The notes under the pieces were generated by a model. That model saw nothing but the letters and a program-made list of their open reading frames with translations, was not told the origin of the DNA and did not search any database. The position numbers and the translations under genes are program-made. Shown piece by piece: positions 1-9,299 of a stretch of DNA of 64,000 nt; within the stretch, counting starts at the first letter, position 1, and each line of letters begins with the position of its first letter. Source of the DNA: Pleomorphomonas carboxyditropha (GTDB lineage Bacteria; Pseudomonadota; Alphaproteobacteria; Rhizobiales; Pleomorphomonadaceae); the NCBI RefSeq assembly GCF_002770725.1, contig NZ_NQVN01000012.1, forward strand, positions 95,567 through 159,566, read 5' to 3'.

Positions 1-34
1 ATAGTCGGCCGACCAACGCGAGAGGGCTAGCCTT

Positions 35-1492
35 ATGATGCCGCCGAGGAAGAGCACCGCCGCCGTCGGGGACGACGGCAAGTCTTCGCCGGTCGGTCGG
101 CTGAAGCTGCTGATGGTGCTGGACGCCCTGCTCCGGGAAGGCAGCGTCGGCGCGGCGGCCGACAGCCTCGGCTTGCAACTGTCGGCCGTCAGCCGGATGC
201 TGTCGGAAATTCGCGACCACTACGGCGACCCGATCATGGTACGGACGGGCCGGGGCATGCGGCCGACGCCTTTGGCGGAATCGCTGCGCCAGGGCGTCAG
301 ACGCTTCGTGGTGGACAGCGAGGCCCTGCTGCATGGCGAGGCCGGAGACGAGGCATGGGACGGCGACATCGGCTGGCACAGGCGCGCGCGCCTGGCGCCG
401 CCGCCGCTGTCGGTGACGCGCAGCGATTCCCTTGACGGCACGCCGTCGCCCGAGCACATCGCGCGCCGAAGCGCGATGATCGGCGCCAGCGCCCCGCCGC
501 ACCGGCGCCTTGCCAAATACATCTCGCATGTTTCGCCGGGACCGGGGCGCAGCCGGCCGCTGACCCGGGAGGAAGCCAGGGACGCCCTCGGCATCATCCT
601 GCGGGGCGAGGCCGACCCGCTTCAGATCGGGGGCCTCCTGATGGTCATCCAGTATCGCGGCGTGACGGCGCCGGAGCTGGCCGGCTTCGTCGAGGCCATC
701 CAGCAGGCCTGCCGGCCGGCCGCCGTCGGCGAGGACGTGCGTCCCGACCTCGATTGGCCGGCCTACCTTTCGCCGCGCTGGCGAAACCCGCCATGGTTCA
801 TCCACGCGGCGCGGCTGGTCGCCATGTCGGGCTATCGCGTTCTGATGCACGGGCATTTCGGCGGCGGGCCAGAGAGCGGAAAGCTGGAGGCCGCGGCCGA
901 GGAATCGTCCATCCCGGTCTGCCTGACCCTGCCCGACGCGGCGTCCGCCATGAACGAGCGGGGGATCGCCTACGTCCCCGTCGGCGGCTTCTCGCCGCAG
1001 GTTCACGCCCTGCTCGCCACCTATCCGCTGTTCGAGATGCGCAATCCGCTCAACAATGCGGTGTCCCTCGTCAACCCGCTCAGGGCGCCGGCCGTCTTGC
1101 TGGGCGCCGCCGAGGGAGCGAACCGCGATCTTTACCGCAGCGTCGCCCAGTTGCTCGGCGTCGACGAACTGGCGATCATCGGCGCCAGCCGCGACCTCGC
1201 CCAGATAACGCCGGATCGCATGACGACGCTGTTTCGCCTGGTCGCCGGCAAGCCGCTGGACAGCAACCTGCCCGCCATGCCGGCCAAGCGGGAGCGCGTC
1301 CCGATCGGGTTCACGCAGCACGAATACTGGCGGGCCGTGTGGACCGGCGCGGCGCGCGACGCCTTCGCCGAGGCGACCATCGTCAACACGGCGGCGGTGG
1401 CCCTGCTGTGCCTTATGGGCGATCGCGGCAGCTTCGAGGACGCCCGCGAACAGGCGCGGCAGGCCTGGGCGCGGCGGCGGCAGAAGGCATAA
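35..1492 (+). CDS. LysR-type HTH / TrpD2 (YbiB-like) glycosyl-transferase-family protein
   Basis: The protein has 485 residues. Residues 20-75 form a LysR-like winged helix (GAAADSLGLQLSAVSRMLSEIR), and residues 175-450 resemble the anthranilate-phosphoribosyltransferase fold of the TrpD2/YbiB family, with a GGGPESGK segment and a later helical part. YbiB of E. coli binds nucleic acid rather than making tryptophan, and no tryptophan gene is nearby, so biosynthesis is unlikely. Proteins with this HTH-plus-TrpD2 architecture are usually annotated simply as glycosyl transferase family protein. The first of two adjacent Met codons is taken as start, preceded by a weak purine-rich GAGAGGG. What lies upstream is outside the window, so operon membership is unknown. 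The role is inferred as regulatory or nucleic-acid binding. Confidence 0.75.
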   Translation: MMPPRKSTAAVGDDGKSSPVGRLKLLMVLDALLREGSVGAAADSLGLQLSAVSRMLSEIRDHYGDPIMVRTGRGMRPTPLAESLRQGVRRFVVDSEALLHGEAGDEAWDGDIGWHRRARLAPPPLSVTRSDSLDGTPSPEHIARRSAMIGASAPPHRRLAKYISHVSPGPGRSRPLTREEARDALGIILRGEADPLQIGGLLMVIQYRGVTAPELAGFVEAIQQACRPAAVGEDVRPDLDWPAYLSPRWRNPPWFIHAARLVAMSGYRVLMHGHFGGGPESGKLEAAAEESSIPVCLTLPDAASAMNERGIAYVPVGGFSPQVHALLATYPLFEMRNPLNNAVSLVNPLRAPAVLLGAAEGANRDLYRSVAQLLGVDELAIIGASRDLAQITPDRMTTLFRLVAGKPLDSNLPAMPAKRERVPIGFTQHEYWRAVWTGAARDAFAEATIVNTAAVALLCLMGDRGSFEDAREQARQAWARRRQKA

Positions 1493-1561
1493 AGGCAAAC
1501 GCCGCCCATCCGTTTGCCGCATTGTGTCCCTATGATGGGACCGACGTGGAAGGGGGAAGCC

Positions 1562-2338
1562 ATGCGCCATCGGGACGGCAGCGCCGGCGATGCCGATTAC
1601 GGCCGGATCGGACACACTTACAGCGCCTATCGCCAGCCCGATCCGCGCATCGCCGCCATGATCGCCGAGGCGCTCGGCCCGGCCGGGACGGTGCTCAACG
1701 TCGGCGCCGGCGCCGGTTCCTACGAGCCGGCCGATCGCCACGTCACCGCCGTCGAGCCGTCGGCCTCGATGCGGGCGCAGCGGCCGCCGGAGCTCGCGCC
1801 GGCCATCGACGCCACCGCCGAGCGCCTGCCGTTCGCCGACGACAGCTTCGACGCCGCCATGGCGAGCTTCACCATCCACCAGTGGACCGACCTTGCCGCC
1901 GGCCTCCGCGAGATGCGCCGCGTCACCCGCGGCCCGGTGGTGATCCTCACCTGCGATCCCCGGGAGGTGGAGGCCTTCTGGCTCTCCGACTACGCGCCGA
2001 AGGTGCTGGCCACCGAGGTGCGGCGCTATCCGTCCTTCGACAAGGTGGCCGAAGGGCTCGGCACGCCGATCACCCGCATCGCCGTGCCGATCCCCTTCGA
2101 CTGCCGCGACGGCTTCAACGAGGCCTATTACGGCCGGCCGGAAAAGCTGCTGGAACCGGCGGCGCGCCTGTCCTGCTCGGCCTGGAGCTTCATCACCCCC
2201 GAAGAGGCCGACGCCGCCGTCGCCCGCCTCGCCGCCGACCTCGCATCCGGCGCCTGGGACGCCAGATACGGCGCCCTGCGCCGCGAGCCCGCCTATCGCG
2301 GCTCGCTCTACCTGCTGGTGTCCTCGGGCAAGGCGTAG
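1562..2338 (+). CDS. class I SAM-dependent methyltransferase
   Basis: The protein has 258 residues. It shows a Methyltransf_11-type Rossmann core: motif I LNVGAGAGSYEP near residue 45, an acidic E (AVEPS) ending strand 2, and DSFDAAMASFTIHQW as post-I/motif II. The open frame extends upstream to 1514, but the ATG at 1562 follows GGAAGGGGGAAG and gives the normal N-terminus. The substrate cannot be read from sequence. The C-terminal half (EAFWLSDYAPKVLATEVRRYPSF) resembles UbiE/Trm9-like small-molecule methyltransferases annotated only generically. It lies 69 bp after the TrpD2-like gene, so co-transcription is possible. Function beyond SAM-dependent methyl transfer is not assigned. Confidence 0.8.
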   Translation: MRHRDGSAGDADYGRIGHTYSAYRQPDPRIAAMIAEALGPAGTVLNVGAGAGSYEPADRHVTAVEPSASMRAQRPPELAPAIDATAERLPFADDSFDAAMASFTIHQWTDLAAGLREMRRVTRGPVVILTCDPREVEAFWLSDYAPKVLATEVRRYPSFDKVAEGLGTPITRIAVPIPFDCRDGFNEAYYGRPEKLLEPAARLSCSAWSFITPEEADAAVARLAADLASGAWDARYGALRREPAYRGSLYLLVSSGKA

Positions 2339-2410
2339 CCGCTGATCCAGCAAGACGTGCCTCTCAAATTGGGCAGCGCTTGAGAAGCAAGCCCGTATGC
2401 CGTTTAGCGA

Positions 2411-2530
2411 TGAGAGACAAAGTCCGTTGGCTTTCAAAAAGCGCCCTTTCTGACACTCAAACCATCTTGAGCGGCATCCATGAAAGGCAAAGGGTTTTGT
2501 CTATCAAAAAGAGACATTTTTGATAGACAA
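2411..2530. repeat. degenerate repeat pair ending in a perfect inverted repeat
   Basis: Between the methyltransferase and the ABC operon there are about 400 bp without a gene. The stretch has two related segments, each of the form GACAAAG/GGCAAAG...TCAAAAAG...TTTCTGA/TTTTTGA. The second ends in a perfect inverted repeat: TTGTCTATCAAAAA at 2497-2510, a 6-nt loop, and TTTTTGATAGACAA at 2517-2530. It could act as a terminator in either direction because both arms carry A/T runs. It is also more AT-rich than its surroundings. An ORF on the minus strand across it (2434-2643) has no recognisable content. Confidence 0.5.
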
Positions 2531-2688
2531 CCCGTCCGGTCGCCCGGCAAGGCCGGCTGAGAACGCCAAGCGCGCGCGCCCGGAAAGTGTCCTGATTTTT
2601 CAGTGCTTGGGGAAATATCGACCTTGACGCGCGCTGGGGGCATAAGGCGGCTAAACGCGTCTTACGTGAAAATGCGAATGATTTGGAG

Positions 2689-2728
2689 TTGACAAGATAT
2701 CGATTTCACATACTCTGAAATCGATATC
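2689..2728 (+). promoter_or_regulatory. promoter with overlapping 13-bp palindromic operator
   Basis: TTGACA at 2689-2694 is a good -35 hexamer, and TACTCT at 2711-2716 is a possible -10 after 16 bp. A perfect inverted repeat GATATCGATTTCA (2696-2708) / TGAAATCGATATC (2716-2728) with a 7-nt centre overlaps both elements, which is the geometry of a repressor operator. It lies 14 bp before the ABC permease start. The 8-mer GATATCGA recurs (as TCGATATC at 9162-9169) in front of the opposed kinase gene, which suggests one regulator for both. The LacI-family protein at 7479-8465 is the natural candidate by location only. Confidence 0.65.
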
Positions 2729-2742
2729 TGAGCGGGGTACAC

Positions 2743-3614
2743 ATGGCAAACGCGTCTCCCTCCGCCGTCAGCGGCGCCCAGGATTATCTCTCCGGAAAGC
2801 CTCGCGTGCTCGGCCGCGGCAAGCGGATGGCCGTCACCTCCCTCGTGATTTTCGCGGCCGCCGCGCTCGCCGCCTACATCCTGACCAGCGGCGCCTTCAA
2901 CTGGACCGTCATCTGGGCCTTCTTCTTCCATCCGGCCATCCTGTCCGGGCTGGCGATGACGCTGGAGCTGACCGCCCTGTCGATGATCGTCGGCGTCCTG
3001 CTCGGCGTCTGCCTGGCCGTGATGGCCGTCTCGCGCTATCCGGCCGTCTCGGCGGCCTCGGCGCTCTATGTCTGGATGTTCCGCGGCACGCCGCTCCTGG
3101 TGCAGTTGATCTTCTGGTTCAACATCGCGCTGGTGTTCCCGACCGTTGGCTTCGGCGGCTGGTCGGTCTCCGTCAACGCCCTGGTGACGCCCTTCATGGC
3201 CGCCCTCCTCGGACTGGGCCTCAACGAGGGCGCCTACATGTCGGAAATCGTCCGCGCCGGCATCGGCTCGGTCGACAAGGGACAGCGCGAGGCCGCCCAG
3301 AGCATCGGGCTGGGCGGCGGCCAGGTGATGGCCCACATCATCCTGCCCCAGGCCTTGAAGGTGATCATCCCGCCGACCGCCAACCAGACCATCGGCATGC
3401 TGAAGAACACCTCGCTGGTGTCGGTCATCGGGGCGCAGGAACTCTTGACCAAGAGCGAGGACATCTACGCCCGCAATTTCCAGGTCATCGAGCTCTTGAT
3501 CGTCGCCTCGCTCTGGTACCTGCTGATGACGACCATCGCCTCCGGCATCCAGTTCTGGCTGGAGCGCCGCTTCGGCGACGACCGGGCCATCCGTCGCATG
3601 GTGGGAGAGCAGGC

Positions 3615-3618
<4 letters not shown>
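2743..3618 (+). CDS. amino-acid-type ABC transporter permease (HisM/GlnP family)
   Basis: The protein has 291 residues with an unusually long cytoplasmic N-terminus of about 40 residues before the first membrane helix. About five or six hydrophobic helices follow. The EAA loop [22 protein letters not shown] near residue 185 is the ATPase docking site typical of polar-amino-acid permeases, and the [15 protein letters not shown] segment is characteristic of the HisM/GlnP family. The start follows GAGCGGGG. It is the first gene after a palindromic operator and overlaps the ATPase gene by 4 bp (ATGA). Only one permease is encoded, so a homodimer is likely. Substrate is probably an amino acid or amine; see the flavoenzyme two genes on. 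Confidence 0.9.
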
Positions 3619-4418
<800 letters not shown>

Positions 4419-4444
4419 ACCTCTCCTGTTCGGAGTAGAGAACC

Positions 4445-5581
4445 ATGGCTTCCAAAAGCATCGCAGTGGTCGGCGTCGGCGCCATGGGCAGCATGGCGCT
4501 GTGGCAACTCGCCGGGCGAGGATACCGGGTGACCGGCTTCGACCGCATGGGCGTTCCGCACGACATGGGCGCCCACGGGGCGGAATCCCGGATCTTCCGC
4601 CTCGCCTACCGCGAGGGAAAGCAATACATCCCCCTGCTCAAGCGCTCGCTGGAACTCTGGAAGGAGCTGCAGGCCGGCTCCGACCGCAAGTTCCACTACC
4701 CCACCGGCTGCCTCTACATCGGCGATCGCGGCGCCGACTGGCTGCTCGGCACCATCGAGGGCGCCCGCGAGCACGACGTCCGCCACGAGGTGCTCGACGA
4801 GACGGAGCTGCGGCGCCGCTTCCCGCAGCACCGGCTGTCCGGCGGCGAATTCGCCCTGTTCGACGTCGACGGGGCGCTGCTCCGGCCCGAGCTCGGCGTG
4901 CGCGCCGCGGTCCGGGCGGCAAAAGCCCTCGGGGCCACCGTCAACGAGGGCTGCGAGGTCGAGCGCATCGAGCCCGTCGCCGACGGCGTCGACGTCACCG
5001 CGGACGGAACGACCCGCCGCTTCGACGCGGCGGTGGTCACCTGCGGCGCCTGGGGAACCCGGGCGATCTCGGTGCCGTCGCCGCGCTTCATCGCCCGGCG
5101 GCTGGTCGGAACCTGGTTCGGCGTCGACGACGTCGGAGCCTACCTGCCGGACCGCTTCCCGGTCTGTATCCGGCGCACTTCAGAAATCGATTACTCGGGC
5201 TTCCCGTCGATGGACGGCTGGACGATCAAGATCATGCCGCCGGTCAATTTTCAGAGCGACATCGACCCCGACGAGGTGATCCGCACCGTCAGCCACGCCG
5301 ACACGGCGATCATGCGGCGCGTCGCCCAAACGCTGCTGGAAGGCGTCGATCCGGAACCGGCCCGATCCGGCGTCTATCTCGACGGCTTCACCGCCGACGA
5401 CCATCCGATCATCGACCATCACCCGGCAAGCGAGCGCATCGTCATCGCCGCCGGCTTCTCCGGCCACGGCTACAAGATGGCGCCCGCCGTCGGCGTCGCC
5501 ATCGCCGATCTCATCGACGGCGGCGACACCGCCTACATCCGCGCGCATTTTTCCGCCGGCCGCCCGGCCGTGTCGGCCTGA
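4445..5581 (+). CDS. FAD-dependent amine oxidase, sarcosine / N-methyltryptophan oxidase family
   Basis: The protein has 378 residues, the normal length for monomeric sarcosine oxidase, SolA or bacterial fructosyl-amine oxidase. The N-terminal dinucleotide fold is VVGVGAMGSMALWQLAGRG, ending in the acidic residue of TGFDR. HGAESRIFRLAYREG is the flavin/substrate segment conserved in the family. Family members attach FAD to a cysteine near residue 310, but here the matching region (GVYLDGFTADDHPIID) and everything after it has no cysteine, so the flavin is probably non-covalent. It oxidises a secondary amine with H2O2 release if canonical. Lying between the ATPase and the receptor of one transporter, it probably acts on the imported solute. 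N-methyl amino acid and Amadori-type substrates are both possible. Confidence 0.85.
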   Translation: MASKSIAVVGVGAMGSMALWQLAGRGYRVTGFDRMGVPHDMGAHGAESRIFRLAYREGKQYIPLLKRSLELWKELQAGSDRKFHYPTGCLYIGDRGADWLLGTIEGAREHDVRHEVLDETELRRRFPQHRLSGGEFALFDVDGALLRPELGVRAAVRAAKALGATVNEGCEVERIEPVADGVDVTADGTTRRFDAAVVTCGAWGTRAISVPSPRFIARRLVGTWFGVDDVGAYLPDRFPVCIRRTSEIDYSGFPSMDGWTIKIMPPVNFQSDIDPDEVIRTVSHADTAIMRRVAQTLLEGVDPEPARSGVYLDGFTADDHPIIDHHPASERIVIAAGFSGHGYKMAPAVGVAIADLIDGGDTAYIRAHFSAGRPAVSA

Positions 5582-5677
5582 CCGCCATCCGAAGACTTGT
5601 CGCCAGCAGGAATAAATAAAAAAGGCCGCCAACAGGCCTGATTACGCAGGGTCCAACAAAACCAGAGGAGAACGAGA

Positions 5678-6598
5678 ATGCTAACGTCCAAATATTCAGT
5701 CGCCGCACTTGCGTCCTTCGTCGTCCTGATGACCGGCACCTATGCGGCGTCGGCCGAAGACCTGAAGATCGGCCCGAACGGCGAAGCCTTGTCGGTCGAG
5801 GCCTCGCCGGCCCTCACCGAGAAACTGCCGGCCGACTTGAAGGGCGGGACGCTGAAGATCGTCACCGATCCGAGCGTGCCGCCCTACACCTTCTATCAGG
5901 CCGACGGCTCGACGCTGACCGGATCGGACGTCGACCTCGGCAACGCCATCGCCGCCAAGCTGGGGGTGAAGGTCGAATGGTCGACCGTCAAGTTCCCCGG
6001 CATCATCGCCGCCATCGAGGCGGGCCGCTTCGACATGGCGATCACCTCGATGGGCGACACGCCGGCCCGCGAGCAGAAGGTCGACTTCGTCGACTATTCC
6101 ACCGACGGCAACGCCATCGTCGTTCTGAAGGGCAATCCGCTCGGCATCAAGACCATCGCCGACCTCTGCGGCAAGAGCACCGCCGTGCTCCAGGGCTCGG
6201 TCATGCAGGGGCTGGTCGAGAAGCAGAACGAGAAGTGCGCCGGCAACCCGATCAACATCCAGGTCTTCCCGGATATCAACCAGGCCCTGTTGCAGGTGCG
6301 CACCCAGCGCGCCGACGCCACCATGTACCAGTACGGCGTCGCCGCCTACATCATCAAGACCTCGCCGGATGCCGCCAACCTCGAGGTGCTGGCCTTCGAG
6401 CAATACGGCAGCGGCTACAACGCCATGCCGTTCAAGAAAACCTCCACGGCGCTTCGCGACGCGGTCCAGGCCGCGCTCACCGAACTGAAGGCCGACGGCA
6501 GCTACGGCAAGATCCTGACTGCCTGGGGAATGGAGGCCAACGGCCTCGACACGTTCACGGTCAACGACGGCTTGCGCTTCAACCAGCCGAGCAACTGA
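5678..6598 (+). CDS. amino-acid-type ABC transporter solute-binding protein (SBP_bac_3)
   Basis: The protein has 306 residues with a Sec signal peptide (hydrophobic stretch then TYAASAED, cleavage near residue 26). The body is a family-3 periplasmic receptor: GTLKIVTDPSVPPYTF, DVDLGNAIAAKLGVKVEW, FDMAITSMGDTPAREQKVDFVDY and a late YGSGYNAMPFKK. The conserved Arg of TPARE that clamps the amino-acid carboxylate is present, which supports an amino-acid-like ligand. RBS AGAGGAGAACGAG precedes ATG. The gene follows the oxidase by about 95 bp and belongs to the same operon. Confidence 0.9.
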   Translation: MLTSKYSVAALASFVVLMTGTYAASAEDLKIGPNGEALSVEASPALTEKLPADLKGGTLKIVTDPSVPPYTFYQADGSTLTGSDVDLGNAIAAKLGVKVEWSTVKFPGIIAAIEAGRFDMAITSMGDTPAREQKVDFVDYSTDGNAIVVLKGNPLGIKTIADLCGKSTAVLQGSVMQGLVEKQNEKCAGNPINIQVFPDINQALLQVRTQRADATMYQYGVAAYIIKTSPDAANLEVLAFEQYGSGYNAMPFKKTSTALRDAVQAALTELKADGSYGKILTAWGMEANGLDTFTVNDGLRFNQPSN

Positions 6599-6632
6599 CC
6601 GGGCATCACCTTCACCAAGAGGAGACGATAGA

Positions 6633-7394
6633 ATGGCAGTTCGGGTGCTATACTGCGGAGATACCCAGGCGGAAACGCTGATCTCCGCAAAAGGCATGGA
6701 TACCTTCATCAACAACTACTACCGGGACTCGGCGAGCGTCCTGCGCGAGGCGCTGAAGCCGCGCCCGGGCATAGCGCTCACCCACATGCCGGCCGACAAG
6801 GTGCGGGCGGAATTCCCGATGACGCCCGAGCAGTTCGCCGAATGGGACGTCATCATCCTGAGCGACGTCGGCTACAACAACCTGGCGCTGCTGCCCGGCA
6901 ACCGGGAGCGTATCGTCCCCATGGGTCCCGACCGGGTCGGCAACTTCCGCAAATGGGTGGAGAACGGCGGCGGCCTGATCATGGCCGGCGGCTACACCAC
7001 CTTCTCCGGCATCGAGGGCAAGGGCATCTGGGGCGGCACGCCGATCGAGAAGGTCCTGCCGGTGCTCATCCAGCGCGGCATCGACGATCGCATCGAAACG
7101 CCCGACGGCGCCAGGCTCGACGTGCTCGCCGCCGACCACCCGATCCTGAAGGGCGTCGCGTTCGATCCCGAGCGCATCATCCTCGGCTACAACCAGGTCG
7201 AGGCCAAGCCGGAGGCCGAGGTGCTGATGAGGGTGCGCGGCGACGTGTTCATGGCGGTCGCCGAGTATGGCAAGGGCCGGTCGGTCGCCTACACCACCGA
7301 CCCCGTCTATCACTGGTGCGGCAACCTCCACGAATGGGAGAATTACGGGCTGCTGTGGGAGCGGATGTCCAAATGGGCGGCGCGTGAAATTTAG
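6633..7394 (+). CDS. GATase1-like protein of the PF07090 (DUF1355) type
   Basis: The protein has 253 residues and matches the putative cytoplasmic glutamine-amidotransferase-like family related in fold to ThuA. Recognisable parts are YCGDTQAETLISAKGMD, WDVIILSDVGYNNLALLPG, VENGGGLIMAGGYTTFSG, a GRSVAYTTDPVYHWCGN segment and a terminal WERM. There is no clear Cys-His-Glu amidotransferase triad in nucleophile-elbow context, so amidotransferase activity should not be assumed. In rhizobia such genes commonly sit beside sugar-type transport and LacI regulators, as here. RBS AGAGGAGACGA lies 7 bp upstream. Last gene of the transport operon. Confidence 0.75.
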   Translation: MAVRVLYCGDTQAETLISAKGMDTFINNYYRDSASVLREALKPRPGIALTHMPADKVRAEFPMTPEQFAEWDVIILSDVGYNNLALLPGNRERIVPMGPDRVGNFRKWVENGGGLIMAGGYTTFSGIEGKGIWGGTPIEKVLPVLIQRGIDDRIETPDGARLDVLAADHPILKGVAFDPERIILGYNQVEAKPEAEVLMRVRGDVFMAVAEYGKGRSVAYTTDPVYHWCGNLHEWENYGLLWERMSKWAAREI

Positions 7395-7416
7395 CGCATG
7401 TTCTTGTAGAAATAGA

Positions 7417-7446
7417 ATCGGCCGACCCCATGGGGGGCCGGCCGAT
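7417..7446 (+). terminator. strong GC hairpin between operon and lacI-family gene
   Basis: ATCGGCCG-A-CCCC and GGGG-GG-CCGGCCGAT form a stem of about 13 bp around ATG. No T tract follows, so it is a transcript-end or processing hairpin rather than a textbook intrinsic terminator. It lies 23 bp after the GATase1-like stop codon. Confidence 0.5.
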
Positions 7447-7478
7447 CGTTGACCATTCTCGATCGTTGGGGTGAGGGC

Positions 7479-8465
7479 GTGACCGCCACAATCTACGACG
7501 TAGCCCGCCACGCCGGCGTGTCGGTTGCAACGGTGTCGCGCGTTCTCAACGGTCTCAAGGTCCGCGAGGACCTGGTGGAGCGCGTACGGGAAACGGTTTT
7601 ACGGCTCAACTACACGCCGAGCCGCACCGCGCAGCGCATGCGGAAATCGACCTCGCATCTTTGGGCGCTGATCGTCCCGGATTTCGAGAACGCCTTCTTC
7701 ACCCGCGTTGCCCGCGGCGTCGAGGAAATCTGCCAGCCGCGCGACACCTGCGTGTTCATCGGCAGTTCCGACGACGACCCGGAGAAGGAACGGCGCTACC
7801 TGGAAGTGGCGCTGGCCGAACGCGTCGGCGGCGTCGTCATCACCCCCTCCTCCGACACCACCGATCTGACGCGGATCGTCTCGGCGGGCATCCCGGTGGT
7901 GGTGGTCGACCGGGCCGTGCCGAACGGCGCCTACGACACCATCCTGACCGACAACATGGCGGGCGGGCGGCTCGGGGCCGAACACCTGCTCGGCCAGAAC
8001 CTCCGGACGGTTGCCTGCGTGGTCGGCCCCGAAAATCCGACCAGCCAGGCCCGCCTGGAAGGCTTTCTGAGCGCCGCCAAGGCAAGCCCGGCGATCGACA
8101 TCGTCCGGATCGAGCGCGGCAACAACCGCCTCGACGGCGGCTACCGGGCGATGCAGCGCATCATCCAGTCGGAGGCCCGGTTCGACGCGGTCTTCGTCAC
8201 CAACAACCTGATGGCCGTCGGCATCATCAAGGCGCTGGGCGACATGCTGCCCGAACGCAGGAACGACATTCCCGTCGTCGGCTTCGATCTCGACGAGATC
8301 CCGCTCTTGAGCGGCGCCTGCATCGCCTCCATCAACCAGGATCCCCACGAGATCGGCCGCATCGCCGGCGAGCGCATCCTGCTGCAGCAGGCCGGCACGC
8401 CGCCCGTCTGCTCGATCGCCCTCCGGCCGACGCTCGTGGCCACCGCCGGCCTCGGCTATCCGTAA
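7479..8465 (+). CDS. LacI-family transcriptional regulator
   Basis: The protein has 328 residues from the GTG at 7479, which is preceded by GGGGTGAGG. A TTG at 7449 is in frame but lies at the foot of the hairpin and would add a non-family extension. The HTH is ATIYDVARHAGVSVATVSRVLNG with a hinge helix (PSRTAQRMRK), followed by a periplasmic-binding-protein-like effector domain (WALIVPDFENAFFTRVARGVEE, DNMAGGRLGAEHLLGQ, VVGFDLDEIPLLSG). LacI proteins usually sense sugars, which is notable beside an amino-acid-type transporter. The palindrome at 2696-2728 is a candidate operator. Confidence 0.9.
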   Translation: MTATIYDVARHAGVSVATVSRVLNGLKVREDLVERVRETVLRLNYTPSRTAQRMRKSTSHLWALIVPDFENAFFTRVARGVEEICQPRDTCVFIGSSDDDPEKERRYLEVALAERVGGVVITPSSDTTDLTRIVSAGIPVVVVDRAVPNGAYDTILTDNMAGGRLGAEHLLGQNLRTVACVVGPENPTSQARLEGFLSAAKASPAIDIVRIERGNNRLDGGYRAMQRIIQSEARFDAVFVTNNLMAVGIIKALGDMLPERRNDIPVVGFDLDEIPLLSGACIASINQDPHEIGRIAGERILLQQAGTPPVCSIALRPTLVATAGLGYP

Positions 8466-8483
8466 GGATCGATATCACCCGCC

Positions 8484-9125
8484 TCAGCCGTCGAAGGCGA
8501 TGCGACAGTCGGCCGGGCGGCTCTCTTCGATCACGGTGATGCCGTTCGGCAGGTCGTTGGTGTCGACCTTGCGGCGGATCTCCGCCTCCGACAGGCCGAA
8601 ATGCTGCCAGCGCGCCTCGAGGCGCCGGCGCAGCACGTCGGTCGGCACGTCGATCATCACCGTGAAGTCGAACAGGCCGTCGAGCAGGCTCCACGGCGGC
8701 CGCTTCAGCAGCAGGTAGTTGCCCTCGGCGATGACGATCCCCACCGATCGCGGGATCAGCCGGGCGCCGGCCCGCGCCGTTTCGATCTGCCTGTCGAACA
8801 CCGGCACGGCGACGGTCTCCTCGTCGTTGGCGGCGAGCCGGCGCAGCATCTGCGCCAGGCCGCCGACGTCGAAGGTATCCGGCGCGCCCTTGCGGGCGAG
8901 ACGGCCGAGCTCGCTCAGCACCGCGTCGTCGTAGTGATAGCCGTCCATCGGCAACACCGCGGCAAGGCCCGGCCGCGCCCGGTCGATCTCCGCCTTGAGC
9001 GCCTCGGCGAGCGTCGACTTGCCGGAGCCGGGCGCCCCGGCGACGCCGACGATCAGGCGCTTTCCGCCGTGCATCCCCAGGATCCGCTCCCCGAGATCCC
9101 TCACGCTGTCCGCTTCTTCCGTCAT
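8484..9125 (-). CDS. uridine kinase / FrcK-like P-loop kinase
   Basis: The protein has 213 residues. Walker A is GVAGAPGSGKST near residue 27. Later come PMDGYHYDD, VPVFDRQIETARAGA, VIAEGNYLLL and an R-rich lid (RRRLEARW), the pattern of the pantothenate/uridine-kinase-like proteins annotated nucleoside triphosphate hydrolase or FrcK in rhizobial sugar operons. The ATG at 9125 follows GGGTGGGGAG; the longer open frame to 9218 is not needed. It is convergent with the LacI gene, 18 bp apart. The shared GATATCGA word upstream hints at co-regulation with the 2.7-7.4 kb operon. Natural substrate unknown. Confidence 0.8.
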   Translation of the reverse strand: MTEEADSVRDLGERILGMHGGKRLIVGVAGAPGSGKSTLAEALKAEIDRARPGLAAVLPMDGYHYDDAVLSELGRLARKGAPDTFDVGGLAQMLRRLAANDEETVAVPVFDRQIETARAGARLIPRSVGIVIAEGNYLLLKRPPWSLLDGLFDFTVMIDVPTDVLRRRLEARWQHFGLSEAEIRRKVDTNDLPNGITVIEESRPADCRIAFDG

Positions 9126-9299
9126 CTCCCCACCCGCTCCCCTTATTCGATCCGATACCGGTCGATATCTATACAAGCCCATCTGCCGGCTTGCCGCTAC
9201 CCCCAGCCGGTTCTCCACCCTAAGCCCTTCGGCGCGAGAGGACCCGCCGGCGATCGGCAGATCGCCGGGTCCGATCGGCCGGCGTGTCGAGGAGCCTGT

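Noticed and set aside
754..2523. Long arginine-rich ORF overlapping the first two genes
   Set aside because: It is a frame shadow of GC-rich coding sequence (low-complexity R/G/A/P), without motifs, and two well-supported genes occupy the region.
7417..7446. Hairpin as a riboswitch or lacI-type operator
   Set aside because: It is a simple GC stem without conserved core; better explained as a transcript-end structure.
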